This document shows, piece after piece, positions 22,605-34,944 of a DNA stretch of 64,000 bases. The position numbers and the translations under genes are program-made. The stretch is from positions 24,901,561-24,965,560 of the forward strand of contig NC_088775.1 in NCBI RefSeq assembly GCF_954871325.1. Reading direction: 5' to 3'. A model generated the notes under the pieces. It was not told the origin of the DNA and made no database searches. It saw nothing but the letters and a program-made list of their open reading frames with translations. The stretch's first letter is position 1, and every line of letters begins with the position of its first letter. The stretch is from Gordionus sp. m RMFG-2023. Taxonomy: Eukaryota > Nematomorpha > Gordioida > Chordodea > Parachordodidae.

Positions 22605-23153
22605 TACTACCGCAGATGAGCTAAGATCTATTATTGGATTACGGCTCCACTGCGAAATTGTTCTATATTACCAATGTAAACATTGTGAAGCCAGTATAGA
22701 TAGCAAGGGTAGACATTTGCCTCTATTACCGCTTTTGTCAAAGCCGTTTCCCACTGCATACCAAATGCAATGACATTATTTTGCGAGCATTTAAATCCGC
22801 AGGCATTCCCTCTAGTCTTGAACTAACCTGCATTTTTAGAATTAATGGGAAACGTCCAGATGGAATGTCCTCAATTCCTTGGTCAAAGGGGTCAGCTTCT
22901 GGTTTGGGACTTCACCTGCATTGATCGAAATGCACCAACCAACTACAACGTCGATGCTCTCGCCATTGGCAAACCCCGGAAAATCACCCTTGCTAACCGT
23001 AATCTACCTAAGTTTTATTTCTTCCATGGAATAATCTTCCATGCCTCCTTATATTCTATTTTCCTAGTTTCTCAAAATTTAGAAAAAAGGAATTTTATCG
23101 AAGAAACAAAAGTTGGGATGGTAAGGAATTCCAAATATATAAAAAATTATTGA
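22605..23153 (+). pseudogene. LINE-type C-terminal domain fragment, second copy
   Basis: Plus-strand pieces in three frames give, in order, DELRSIIGLRLHCEIVLYYQ then CKHCEASIDSKGRH; CNDIILRAFKSAGIPSSLEL; NGKRPDGMSSIPWSKGS; and LLVWDFTCIDRNAPTNYNV. This is the same domain order as at 5743-6160: acidic DE(F/L) block, Cys/His cluster, SAG(F/I)P.SLE, GKRPDGM..PW, then VWD.TC, which the first copy lacks. I recall the domain from LINE-related reverse transcriptase proteins in animals. At least two frameshifts separate the pieces, and no reverse transcriptase is found upstream. The last frame stays open to 23153 but carries no further recognisable motif. Confidence 0.62.
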
Positions 23154-24447
23154 AATTGTTTAGAAGTATCGCCACTGATGGCGATGTCCTATGAAGACAA
23201 TGTATTCTTTTTCTATTCTTTTTATTCTATAAAAAAAAAGTAAAACAAAAAACTTTACAAATTAAAAAATCATTACAATTTTTAAATGTAATAATCTTAT
23301 CTTATCTTTTCTAGCACGTTACTCACAGACCTTCCCAAAATGAGCGAATGTGAATTTTAAGAAGACCTTCCATATAATTATGCCGATTACTTTTTCAGGG
23401 ATACCAACAAACCTTGTAACACAGATATAAAGTTATAGAGGAATAATTAATCAGTTCTTTCGAAATTAATACAGTTAAATTATTTCATCAAAATACGGTA
23501 TACATAAAAAAATGCACAAAGTTCTAAATACAATCGAGTGTAGGGGGTGATTGATAATACATGATCAATATATACGAAATACATTTACTCCTAAATACAT
23601 ATTTATACATTCTGCTCATCTGATTTCTGGAAAATTTTCGCTAAAACTACCTTACATCGAACGGCTTTATAGGGGAGGCCGGGGTAAAGCGATTGACAGA
23701 GTATCAATGTTAACGCGAATAACTTCTTAACCCTTTAGCATGAAGACTTTAAATTTAGTGTGAAGATGTATTTTTATATCAAATTTCTTACTCTTTTCAT
23801 CTTTTAAAAAACTTTCCCAATTTGACATATTTTGACAAAAATTATAAAGCTTTTAGCAAAATATATTAAGGCGCATAATTTAAAATTTGTATACATGTTA
23901 CTTAAAGTCATAGTTATAAATAAAATTTATCGGAAGTTTATAGCATAACTAGAAGTCACGCAATAGGGTAAAGTTGTTATGGATAAAACGGTTAAAATGT
24001 TCCGTCTGATTAAAGTTGTATTTTTTAAATATTAACGTCTATACCAATTAAAAACAGGTGCTAATAATTTTCGTTAATTTATTATTTTTTAAAGTTTAGT
24101 TTGGCAGCATTCACTTTCGCCCTGGGTCGCTTAAAGTTTTCGCAAGGCCGTAGTTACAAATATTTATGGTTATGTAATAAATTAAAATTTTTATATCATT
24201 TGTTCATCACAAGATCCTCGTTCCATAATTTTCCCCAAGTTCCTCTTCCCGGAACTAGCCCAGAACGTTCGTTATATGTCCCTTATAAATTGATGAGTTT
24301 ATTATTACAAGAAAAGATTATCATTAAATAAAATTACGGTAAACGATCAAAAATGTAGATTATAGAGAACAAGTCCTTCATTATCTTAGAATAACCTAAC
24401 ATAAGTATAACAATCATAAAATAAATGAAATTTATCATTAGAAATGT
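23154..24447. other. No supported gene; one orphan Tc1-like MITE end
   Basis: GGGGAGGCCGGGGTAAAGCG at about 23673, preceded by TA, matches the end of the MITE at 14784, but no partner end was found. A plus-strand frame at 24101-24331 has no motif. Confidence 0.5.
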
Positions 24448-24455
24448 CTATTTCG

Positions 24456-25906
24456 CTGTAAACATTTCTAAAAAAATCGAACGCGTTTGCGTTCAACGTT
24501 CATGGACAAAAATCGAACGCGTTCACGTTCAAGTTCATGTTCAAAAAAGAGGAACGCGTTCACGTTCATAAAACCGTTCAATTTTATGATAAATTTTTTT
24601 TAAGTTTAATTTAATATAAATAAACTTATATTTTTTAATACAATATATTTTAGCCATGTTAAAAAATAATATAGTTTTATTTTGATAATATAGTTATATT
24701 TTGATAATATAGTTTTATTTTGATAATATAATTATAAATAAAATATAATATAATATAGCGAATAAAAAGATATTTTTATTTATAAAAAATTTTTCTTTAA
24801 ATTTTAATAACAATTGTTTTCAAAATATTTATCTGATAGTACGGCATTAGCCTAAAAACGCGCTCTACAGGGGCAGATGAGGGGATTGCGGTATTATACT
24901 TAATAAACAGCTCTTTTAACGTGGAGAATTAATTAAAAACTTATTGTTTTGTTATTTGCAAAAAATTGTGATAAGTTATCCTCCTCCAATCCATTCTCTA
25001 CTCTCGACAAAAAAAAGGATATCTCGAAATTAACAGTTCTCTAGGGTTTTCAATGCATTTTTTATAATAACGCTATAAATTTATTTATAATAGGTTCGTT
25101 CTGTGGAAGTTTTATCTATGGCCATTGAAGTTTGAAGACTGGATGTATAATTGCACAAAGAACATATTGATCCTTATATATATGTTCAAATCTTTAAAAA
25201 AATAAAATATATGTAATTAATTGAGTGATAGGTTTAATACCTTTTATTCTATCAATGGTTGACCATATTTGAGGCCATAAATTTTTTTAATTTTAAAATA
25301 ACTATCGTTATTGTTGGGGTCAAATATCCCAAATGCATTATTTCTTCAAATTTAATGCTTTAACTTAGTTATATCATATAAAATCAAATAATTAATATTA
25401 AAATCAAAAGTCGTTTTAAATTAGAACCTGAAGATTTTACTTTTTGGCCACATTTTACACTTGGTAAGCATTGAATTAGTTCCATAGGATGTTAATGTAA
25501 AACATTTATCATATTTGGCCATAGTAATGATTATTCATCTGATTTTGGATTTTCAGAATCAGATGATGAGGATTAAATAATAATATCCATGCTTATGCTA
25601 ATCTATTAAATTAAAATATAAACAATAATATTCAAATTAATAAACTATGTGTTAAAAAAATTGAAATGTGAAAAGGAAAAAATATAAATAAAACATTTTT
25701 TAAAAAAATTCGGAAATATTTAATTTTTCAAATAAATAAAAATAAAAATATTTTTAAAATTGAACTAACGTTAAATTCGAACGCGTTCGTCATAAAAAAG
25801 GAACGCGTTCACGTTCAAAGTTCGTCAAAAATAAAAGGAACCCGTTCATCATTTTTCTCAAAAAAACGAACTTCGTTCACAATGAACGCGTTCGTTTACA
25901 ACATTA
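24456..25906. mobile_element. GAACGCGTTC-rich hAT-related element, copy 2
   Basis: Left end CTGTAAACATTTCTAAAAAA followed by repeated GAACGCGTT(C) and ACGTTCA motifs; right end in reverse TAATGTTGTAAACGAACGCG. Flanks CTATTTCG (24448-24455) and CTATTTCC (25907-25914) are a probable 8-bp duplication, though the left tip seems to lack the first five bases seen in copy 1. The interior is the reverse complement of copy 1 without the LINE-type insert and retains the decayed BED-finger region (minus strand, about 25430-25520). Non-functional. Confidence 0.75.
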
Positions 25907-25914
25907 CTATTTCC

Positions 25915-27731
25915 GAATAGGTAATGTGTGGATGTCTGCAAAACTCGGCATAACCCAAAAAACTAATTCACCGACCCCGTTAGCCAGTTAACTGTGATTA
26001 TTTTATGTCAAGTCGGAAATTTTTCTTGGTGAGCTTGGAAATGTTTTTGTTAAATCTTTGATCAATGGTTTGATTGTATATTATTTTTTTGCAGATTTTT
26101 AATAAGTTATAATACATTAAAAATAAATTAATTTTAACGTAAATTTTTTTATATATTTTAATTTTCCCATTGAATTTGGTGGGGAATTTATTGAAAATAA
26201 TTGTCGGGTTAAGTTGGGTTTGGAAAAAATTTTTATTCCAACGGGTCGGGTCGAAAAAAGTAGCTTTTTGCATCTCTTTAGTGGAATGATTCATCAAAAC
26301 CCGAGTCGTCATCACTTTACCGAAGAGATAAGGAATTGACTTTCTCTGGGCTAAGATAACAAAATGACAGCGTTTTACCATTACTAAAGGAAACAACACA
26401 GGATGAATATAAATGAACCTCATTGTTTAGACAATTATATGAATTAAGAATGAATAGGAAAAGTTAGTAGATTTTATTACATTAGAAGTAGGCTAAGAAT
26501 TATTACATGCTCATTTCTTAAGGTTTTGGTCCGAATCAGCCATTCTCTGGTGTATAACAAAATTAAATTTACTTTTTTTAAATTTAAACGAAGAGTTGAA
26601 ATATGGAAGGAAATAAAAGGGGTAAGGTGGGGATTGGCACTGTAAAGAAGAATAATAAATGCAAATTGAGCAGAAGCTAAACTGTCATGGTATTTTTAAT
26701 AAAAAGGCAAAACAACAAAATATATTTTTAGTAAATTTTAAATCAAAATAAAACTTCTATCATCATTATTTGAAATCTAACGCAAAACTAAATGCTTCAA
26801 TTGGTTCTAACGCAAAACTAAATGCTAATTTGTAAGCACTTACAAATAAAAATAAATAAATTATACTCTCTAAAATATTGAGCTAAACTAGCCAAAATAT
26901 GACTAATTTAATCCGTAGTCTCATTAAAGAAGGAGGGTGGGTATATTAATGGCAGTTTGAGTCCAGTCAAAATTACGAATTGAAATGTTAGATTTAAAGT
27001 ATCCAGGTAAATTGAAAAGTCCAGTAACCCCTAGAATTTAATATTGGAAACAATTAAAACTTTTTAAAATATAAAATCAATGCAAATTAATGACTGATAA
27101 ATAAGAATATCTTCAAAAATATTAATAAAGAAACGTAGTCATTAGTTAAAATTCTATACGATATAATAAATAAAATAAGTAATATATCCTATATTAAGAT
27201 TTCATTGGACTTCAGAATCTTACTGATTTTTGAATTTGAAAAATATGATTGGATGGGAATAATTTCCAATATGTATATAGAATACGCGCACTATGAATGT
27301 CAAACATTTTTGTCTAGGACTGTTGAATACTTCAGTTTATATATATACATATATATTTCATATAAATTAAAGACAAAAATATATGGCAAAAATTGTTTGA
27401 AATTTATAGGATATGTATTATTTTTGGGACTTATACGGTTGCTTCGTTTTTCCAGCTCGTTTTACCCGAACCTATTCCCTCTTATTACGTTTCCCTTCAT
27501 CTAGCTTTCTATTTCTCTGCCCGCTTCCTTAACCCTTTAATTTACGTTTTCTTCCCTTAATCACCAAATCATTCAGGCATAATTATGAAATAATATGGTT
27601 ACAAAAAATGATATTATTTTTACAGGAAAGAGTATAATAATGCTTAGCATATAAAACTAATAATAAAATTTTTGCAAATACTCTAACCATGCTGAAAATG
27701 GATTGAATCCTCATGGATTCCAAATCCAATT
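25915..27731. other. No confident gene; AT-rich DNA
   Basis: A 141-codon minus frame (25998-26423) exists, but much of it is AT-rich Lys/Asn/Ile sequence overlapping a MITE-like scrap (TCGGGTCGAAAAAAGTAGC, then TTGCATCTCTTTA near 26280), so it is not called. A 21-base segment starting TCTAACGCAAAACTAAATGC is repeated twice near 26776 and 26809. Confidence 0.5.
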
Positions 27732-27739
27732 ACCATAAC

Positions 27740-28123
27740 CATAGGCGTATCCAGGATTTGGTAAGAGGAAAGGGGGGAAGCACTATTAGATAAATTTTTT
27801 CCCCATGAATTTTACTGGAGATCTTTTGGTTCACTTATTGTAGATCTTTGGCTATATTAGATTTTTATGTATAATATTGGTTTTCACTTTTTTTATATTA
27901 AAACTTATTTTTGAAATTTTTTTTTGAATTATACTCGTTATTTTAAAAAGTTATTAACTTTTACTAATTTTCCTTTCAAATTCTTCCTTATAATGCAATT
28001 TTGGGGGAAAAAGGGGTGTAGGAGGAAAATTTTTATTAGCTTAAAATGATATTTACGAGAACAGGCAAATTTTCGATAGGGGGGGGGTGAATACTCCCCT
28101 CCTCTCAATTAGTTACGCGCCTG
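27740..28123. mobile_element. hAT-type MITE, CATAGGCGTA family, with G9 tract
   Basis: Left end CATAGGCGTATCCAGGATTT; right end in reverse CAGGCGCGTAACTAATTGAG. The flanks ACCATAAC and CCCATTAC agree at 6 of 8 positions. The poly-G tract (28079-28087) and nearby GGGGGAAAAAGGGG sequence parallel the C/G tracts in the elements at 2938 and 29657. Non-coding. Confidence 0.6.
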
Positions 28124-28131
28124 CCCATTAC

Positions 28132-29656
28132 AATATAATATATTAGTGCACATGAATTTTCTTAAATTAAAATATAAAAATCATGAATTAAAAGTCTAGC
28201 AAATCATCCAAACAATGTAAACTTTTTTCTCTTCTCTTTAGTAATATTAACATTAGATAATTATGATAAATCAATAAAATGAAGTAACCTTACAGGTTGA
28301 ATGTCCTAGATGCCATCTTCATTTATTCATCCTGAAATCTTTCAGATCTAATAAATTTTGAATCATCTCAGGTAAAAAATGAATTTATTTATTTTGAGAA
28401 AAGGTCACAAACAATTTTTGATTTAAATAAATATTTAATTGTTGGTCATTTTTCTTTATAAAAAATACAAAATTATTCTTCAAATTACGTTATTACCACT
28501 AAGACCAAAAAAGTTAAAATATTTTAATTCTTTCCGACTTCTGTTTATTATTTTCTAATCATTTAAAACCAAAAACTATTATATCATTTTATTTATTCCT
28601 ATTTATTTCAATCAATAAAAATATTTTTAAATATTATTTACTTACATGGGGAGGAGCAAAGTAAATCTGAATAAATATATTAATGTGAATATTATTTCTT
28701 TATTTTGAGTTAGATAATAAATCATTTGAAATTATTATATTTCTATATTTTGTAACAAAATAATGAAATGAAATTAAGATTCTAAAGTAGTACTACATAA
28801 TGTAACTAAATATAAACTAATCTGTTTGTGCTTATATTATAAATTATTATCTATTTATATTAAATATCTCTCTGGTGGAGTAAAATAAATGAGACTGTTC
28901 CAGCAGAGCAAGAATGTTCAAATTATCAATCATTACTACAAGACTAATAATTAGAATTATTCGTGATTCGATTCGATTGTTTGAATATGAATAATAAAAT
29001 TATTCGATTAATACGATCGATTATTTTTTATCAATTAGATAGAATTATATAATTTAAAATTATTTGTATATACTAAATTTTTTGTAAATATTCAAAATTA
29101 TCTATAAATATATGAAATTATTTAAATTTTAATTATCCATTTTTTCATTTTTAAAAGAATTTAATTATCGAATCGGTTATTTAGACCAACGTATGTATTT
29201 TAATATTTGTACAACAATTGGAAATAAGAAATTATCCCGTTCTGAAATACAAATTGAATACGAATATTACAAATATTAGATGCGTATTTAATGTGAAAAT
29301 TAATTCATATCTAATTTTATTTTTCATTTCAATTATAAAAACAAAAATTAATAACTAAGTGAAAAAAAAGTAAAATAAAAAACAGAAGCCCCCCCCCCCA
29401 CCCCAAAAAAAAAATACATAATAATTAATTAAATACTCCTTTTATAATATTTTTTAACCCGGCTAGCTAAAAGTTTACAGTAAAAATATTTTTAAAAAAA
29501 CCCGGGCGAGGCCAATTTAAAATAATTGTTTAGTAATCAATTAAATTAGGCTGGAAAATATTGTAGTAGAGTGTTAGTTTAACATTCATTACGATTGGGG
29601 GGGGGGTACTAATTTTAAATATAAAGCTATAGGAATGCAGTTATTAGACCCCTAGT
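28132..29656. other. No gene seen; AT-rich DNA
   Basis: Contains a hAT-end-like scrap (GATTCGATTCGATTG near 28966), C11 at 29389-29399 and G10 at 29597-29606. No coding motif. Confidence 0.5.
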
Positions 29657-29880
29657 CATAGGCGTAACCACGACTTTACTAAGAGGGAGGGTAATTCTAT
29701 GTGGCCTTTCTGCCCGTAAATTTTATTGGGGGTTTTATTGCCATATTGTATAAATTTTGGAAAAAGGGGATAAGGGAATATAGGAATACTTTTTATTAGA
29801 AAATTTTTTGAAAACAAGCATTTTTACGAAGGAGACTTCCTAACACCCCCCCCCCCCCCCCCTTGAATATGGCACTCATA
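29657..29880. mobile_element. MITE of the CATAGGCGTA family with a 17-base poly-C tract
   Basis: Starts CATAGGCGTAACCACGAC with GAGGGAGGG just inside, as in the copies at 2938 and 27740. The right side carries C17 at 29846-29862 and ends near GAATATGGCACTCATA, whose reverse weakly resembles the left end. No clear target duplication, so the right boundary is approximate. Confidence 0.5.
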
Positions 29881-30514
29881 TTATAACATGTGCATTCACA
29901 TTTTAATTTTAAATATTATACAGTTTCATTAATATAATTTTTTTTTTTAGTTTGAAAAAATTTATTCTCAGGGGAAATCTCCCAACGATATAGTAATAAT
30001 ATTATTTAAAAAAATTATCCAAATTGATTCACAATTTATTGACAAAAATCAATAAATTATTTAAAATATGAAATAAGGGAAGATTTACATTAGTATGAAC
30101 AATTTATTTAAACTATTTTTTTCTGATGCTAAATTAATTTTTTAATATATAATAATAAGTACTTTTCATAGGAAAATTATTTTCACTTCAACATTTCTAT
30201 CAAAATAATTTAAATAAAATTTTAATTGTTAATTTGTTGTATTACTTTTGCATTATAATTTTTTTCCTTTTTGGTTTTCATGTTTCGGGGTAAGCTTCTT
30301 CGAAATCTCTTTCGATTTTACATTTCCATGTTATTCAGTTTATATTTAGTGTTATTGGTTTTAACTTGTGGGCCCATTGGAGTCTTATTCTTCCTCTCTT
30401 TCGTTTACCCATCACTTTTAGAGTCCATACCATCTAAGTCTGTTGACCATGATCTATGTCTTAATGGGTTATTTTAAAAACTTCCCACTATATTTATGTT
30501 TCGTATCTTATACT
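29881..30514. other. No gene seen
   Basis: AT-rich; the open frame at 30271-30477 is hydrophobic, lacks any motif and runs up to LINE remains. Confidence 0.45.
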
Positions 30515-31690
30515 TTTTAGATAATCCTGATATCATTCTCGGCATCTGATCTCCATTGTCTGTTCATCTGATTCCTTGCTTGGCCATGTTTCAGAGCTAT
30601 ATAGGATATTTGGTATTACGAGAACGCATATTTTCCCTTTCAATTTGTTAGGAGACTTTTGTTAAAGAGCTTATTTGATAAATTTCTCCATCTCACCTTG
30701 GTTCATTTTATTTTTTATTTCTCTTTCTGTTGTGCCATTACTTTGTAAAGTGGAACCCAAAATCTTTCCTTCATTTCAGCCTTTGTTTCAGCAAGTATAG
30801 CAATATCACCTGCGAATATCATATTCTATAGGGTTTTCCCGAGTTATTATGTAATAGGGCATTCATTACTGTTATAAACAGCAGTGGACTGAGAGCCGAC
30901 CTTTGATAAACTCCCTTGACTATTTGGAAACCGATTTATGAGCCCGCTGTACTTTGGATCATTGTCATATATACATGTCTTGTATTATTCTTATATATTT
31001 TTCCGATACCTTTTTGTGGCGTAAGCGACTATCGAATATGCTTTCTTGGGATTCTATCGAAAGCAATCTTTATAGCGAGATAAACCATATGGAGTAGTGA
31101 TCTGCATCGGGCCTAATTTTTCAAACCCAGCCCAGCCCGAAATTTTTTACAAAAGTTTTGCCGGCCCGGCCCAAACCCGATATTTTTTTAAAAGTTTTGC
31201 CGGCCCGGTCCGAACCCGAAATTTTTTTTAAAAAAATTTACCGGCCTGACCCGACCCGAATTTATTTAAATATAGAAATTAATTTTTATAATTACTCAAA
31301 ATAAAAGGCATATGTTATATGGCATCTAGTTTCTATGAATAAAATCAAATATTTTTTTTTAAATAAAAAATTTAATGTAAAATTGATAAATTTAGATATA
31401 TTTAAAAAAATTTCCAAAGACCCACCAGACCCGGCTCAAATTTTTTTAAAAAATATTAGGCCCGACCTAGCCCAAACCCGATTTTTATAAAAAAAATTAG
31501 GCCTGAGCTCGGCGGGTATGAGCCGGGCCTACTTTTGCAGATCTTGGAGCTTTTTGAATCTTTTGTGTTTTTCATTCAGTAAGTACCCAACTTTATCCTT
31601 TTTTTTAACAAATAAATGAAACATGTTAGTACTACAATAATATTTTATTTGAACACTTATTTTTTCTGGCATAAAATAATACATGATCGT
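30515..31690 (-). pseudogene. RTE-type LINE fragment, reverse transcriptase region, split by a MITE
   Basis: Read on the minus strand, this encodes the palm and thumb of an RTE-clade reverse transcriptase in broken frames. From the right, FMPEKISVQIKYY and LNEKHKRFKKL (about 31560-31690) match FMPGRSTTDAI...REKNKKLH of the LINE at 34945. After the MITE at 31095-31545 the frame continues into the block around the first catalytic Asp, then to MIFAGDIAILAETKAEMKER (about 30770-30830), the FADD motif region with Gly in place of the first Asp. Sequence flanking the MITE (CATATGGAG on the left, GGAGCTTTTTGAATC on the right) lines up with the uninterrupted LINE at 36470-36500, showing that the MITE inserted here. 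Both LINE ends are missing; many frameshifts. Confidence 0.75.
31095..31545. mobile_element. hAT-type MITE, TAGTGATCTGC / GGCC family, inside the LINE fragment
   Basis: Left end TAGTGATCTGCATCGGGCC, right end (reverse) AAGATCTGCAAAAGTAGGCC. About 450 bp with long GGCCCGG / CCGGGCC subterminal runs and an AT-rich centre almost identical to parts of the split copy at 52555-56394. Target duplication is imperfect (about GGAG shared); the LINE alignment places the insertion. Non-coding. Confidence 0.78.
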
Positions 31691-31779
31691 GATTTTACAA
31701 AAGAATATTGTATTTAAACAAATGTTTAAAAAAAGGTTATTATTTAAGAAAGATTTATGCAATCAATGGCTGAAGCTAT

Positions 31780-32290
31780 TGAATGACTTCGGGGTAAATA
31801 TTATACATGCCCGCATTAATAACACATATAGTTATATGCCTGGAAGATGTGCAAAAATTAAAATTATGTTAAGAATCTGGTAATGTTAGGAAGGGTAGTA
31901 TAAGTTAAATTATATAATTATTTATAAATTTATAATATAAAAATAAAATGTTATTATAAGTTTAGTGATCTTTATGATGACGCAAACATTATTGCTGCGA
32001 ATCCCCGTCCATTATTTAGATATGACTGGCCGTGGATAAGGCAAAGAAATTTAGCAAGAAGATGGAAATTTTACAAATAATAAACCATTAAATGCCTCAA
32101 GGGGCTCTGATAAATATAATGTTATCCTTATATCAAGTGCTACCGTAGAACGTTTGTTCAATCTAGGGAGTTTATTTTTGGAGAGAAAAGAGCATGTCTT
32201 TTAGAGAGAAATTTAAAAAATAATTTATATCTAAAGGCAAATGAAAATTTATTAGCCCGATTTTTTATAAAAAATATTCATGGTAAAATA
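31780..32290 (+). pseudogene. hAT transposase C-terminal fragment
   Basis: Plus-strand frames give DKYNVILISSATVERLFNLG, then SLFLERKEHV, then NNLYLKANENLL. This matches the hAT dimerisation block (usual form SSAPVERLFSxxGxIxxxKRxxL...LxLKxN). Upstream (about 31990-32050), PRPLFRYDWPWI fits the region preceding it. Frames are broken and no terminal repeats were identified. A separate hAT lineage from those at 1, 7634, 37624 and 46860. Confidence 0.65.
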
Positions 32291-34310
32291 TATATGATAT
32301 TGTGATTATATATTCTGTCCTCCAGTTCTTTTTTAAGTGTAATTATTTTTTTATCTAAATAAATTGTATATTTTATTTTAAACTTTTTTGATTAAAATTT
32401 GTAGACCGGAAATTTTTTTATAAATGATTTATAAAATGTAACTAGTTATTTTAAAATATAACTGTAATTAGTACAACTTTTAACAACACTAACAATAATT
32501 ATGTTTGATGATGATGAAAACCTTATAAAACCATTAAGAAAATATTAAATTCTAGAAAATACAAATCTTATTTTGGAAAACATTTAATCAGTTTATAATT
32601 TAATATAATTTGACGTTTTGCTATTGCTAGCAATGTGGGCTGTTAATATACACACCGATGAAATCGTCATAATTATTAGCACTTTCTCACCTCCTCTCAC
32701 ACGACATGCATTTATAATTTACTTTTAGAAATGAAATTAGGTTAGTAAACCCGGAGCAGAAAGGTACGTGGGTCAAGAAAATAAACAAATCTCTTTAGAC
32801 CCTTGGAAATGTTATAACTGTCCTAGCAAAAGGAACCTTTATAATATCCATTTGTATTTAACATTACATATGTTGGAGAGAGATAAAAATATTAACATGC
32901 ATATATGAAATAGAGATCTCACGTGTCTTATAGGGATAGCAATTGACACGGATTTTGCAAAATAGTTTGGGCGGAAATGCCAGAACTATCATAATTATTT
33001 GAGTCCAGCTTCCTTCTAAGAAATGGAAACCAAATCGACTCTTATTTCAGCCAACATATTTATATCAATGCTAAATTAAGAAAAATAAAAAAATCTTCCT
33101 CACGTATTTTAAGGAGAGATTTTAATAAAATATATAATAGGTTCTCAAATATTTTATAGGTTTTTATGAAACGCGAGAATTTCAAAAATAGTCTAATAAT
33201 TTTTTTAAAAAGTTGAATGTCTATATATAGTTTTATATGTAGGGGCCCTTGCTTCTTTGCATCCTTTTCAAGTTGCGCGGCCTTGAACCTTGTTTCGGGT
33301 TAGGCTTGAGAGATGAAAACTATTATATAGTAATATTATTTGTAGTTTGAAGGATGTATTTTTACATAATTCATCTTTTCAGATTTAAAAAAAGAAAATT
33401 AATTATGCTAAAAGTTATTATCTTATTTTATGCTTTAACCTAATCTGATAAATATTTATCATTCATTTAATTATTCGAACATTTAATTTTTTTTCCAGCA
33501 AATTCATTTATCCAATTTTTTTTAAAGGTTAATAGTTGAATGTTAATTAGAATTTAAATATTTGTAGTAAATATGATTACTTTCTTCTTTGTTATAATAT
33601 AATAAATAATGAACTACGCCATTTCATGCATGAAATTTTATGAAAAAATTTTGCTTTCCTATTTATTTATTATTCTTAAAAGAACACTATAACAATAAAC
33701 AAAGAGTTAACCGGCGAAGAATGGAAACATCGTTACGAAAAAGAAAGGTTTTATCTAAAAAAATTTAAAATGAAATTAAAAAAATATTATTAAAATTTGT
33801 TTCATAGTGAGCCTTGTTATATAAAAATTAAATTATGACAAAAATTTCTATTGAGAAAAAAATTAGGCCAGGAGGTCAAACTTGTTGAATAGCTTATGGG
33901 AAACCCTTTGCCAGGAGAAAGAGCTAAATTTAGCGGAACAATTACAAGTTTAAAATAAATTAAATTTGTAATGTTGTTATAAATTTTAAAAAAAAGTTCG
34001 TTCACATATAAATTACATATGAATTTTATTTTAATAAAATAATAAAATAAACTAAATAGTATAATAAAAATCATCTATTAAATCTAAAATTTCTCTTTTA
34101 AAGACATATATTTTTTATAAAAATATTCTTAACACTCAAAAGGTAAGATTAAGGAAAGGAAAAATTAGCGATAATTTATTAAAATATCGTGATTAAAATT
34201 CTCGAAATGAACTCCTAAATAATGATTTATCCGAAAATGATTTGGCCCAAAACGAGGTTTACTTTTGATTACTACGAAGCAGCTACATATTCAGAAAATA
34301 AATAACAGAT
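32291..34310. other. No gene seen; AT-rich DNA
   Basis: No coding motif in six frames; the 85-codon minus frame near 33817-34074 is hydrophobic AT-rich sequence without support. Confidence 0.5.
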
Positions 34311-34517
<207 letters not shown>

Positions 34518-34944
34518 AAGAAGAGAAATAATATATTGTTATTAATAAAGGAAAGAATCAGATAGATGTAATATATTTCTATACATTTTACAAAAAAGGA
34601 AACGATATCGGTCTTCGAAGAATTAATATTTGCAACTGAAAAATTGGAATACAACAAATCCAGAGAGAATACTCAATGAAAGACTCAAAAAGAATATATT
34701 TATTTATCAATGATTTGTTCCTGATAATATTCTACCTTTCAATTCTAGATTTTATTTCTAAATTTAACATGCTTATTTTACAAAAAAGTTCTAATTCGTC
34801 ACATTCCGAATTTATTAATATTCATTTGTTTTAGCTTCTATTCCATTTATACTCTATTCCTTTCCCTATTCATCTTTGTTAGTTTTTTTTTTAAATTAAA
34901 GATTATTTTTAATAAATTCAAATATATATTATTTCAAAATAACT
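34518..34944. other. No gene seen
   Basis: AT-rich sequence between the microsatellite and the LINE; nothing recognisable. Confidence 0.5.

Noticed and set aside
23673-23692. A complete Tc1-like MITE starting GGGGAGGCCGGGG
   Set aside because: The partner end was not found downstream, so only an orphan end is noted.
24101-24331. Plus-strand 76-codon frame
   Set aside because: Slightly richer in G+C in places, but no motif, and similar short frames are common here.
24480-24560. GAACGCGTTC repeats considered as a CRISPR-like array
   Set aside because: Units are irregularly spaced, inverted at the other end of the element and bounded by a target duplication; they are transposon ends.
25998-26423. 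141-codon minus-strand frame
   Set aside because: Much of it is AT-rich Lys/Asn/Ile sequence, it overlaps a MITE-like GC scrap, and no splice signals or motifs support it.
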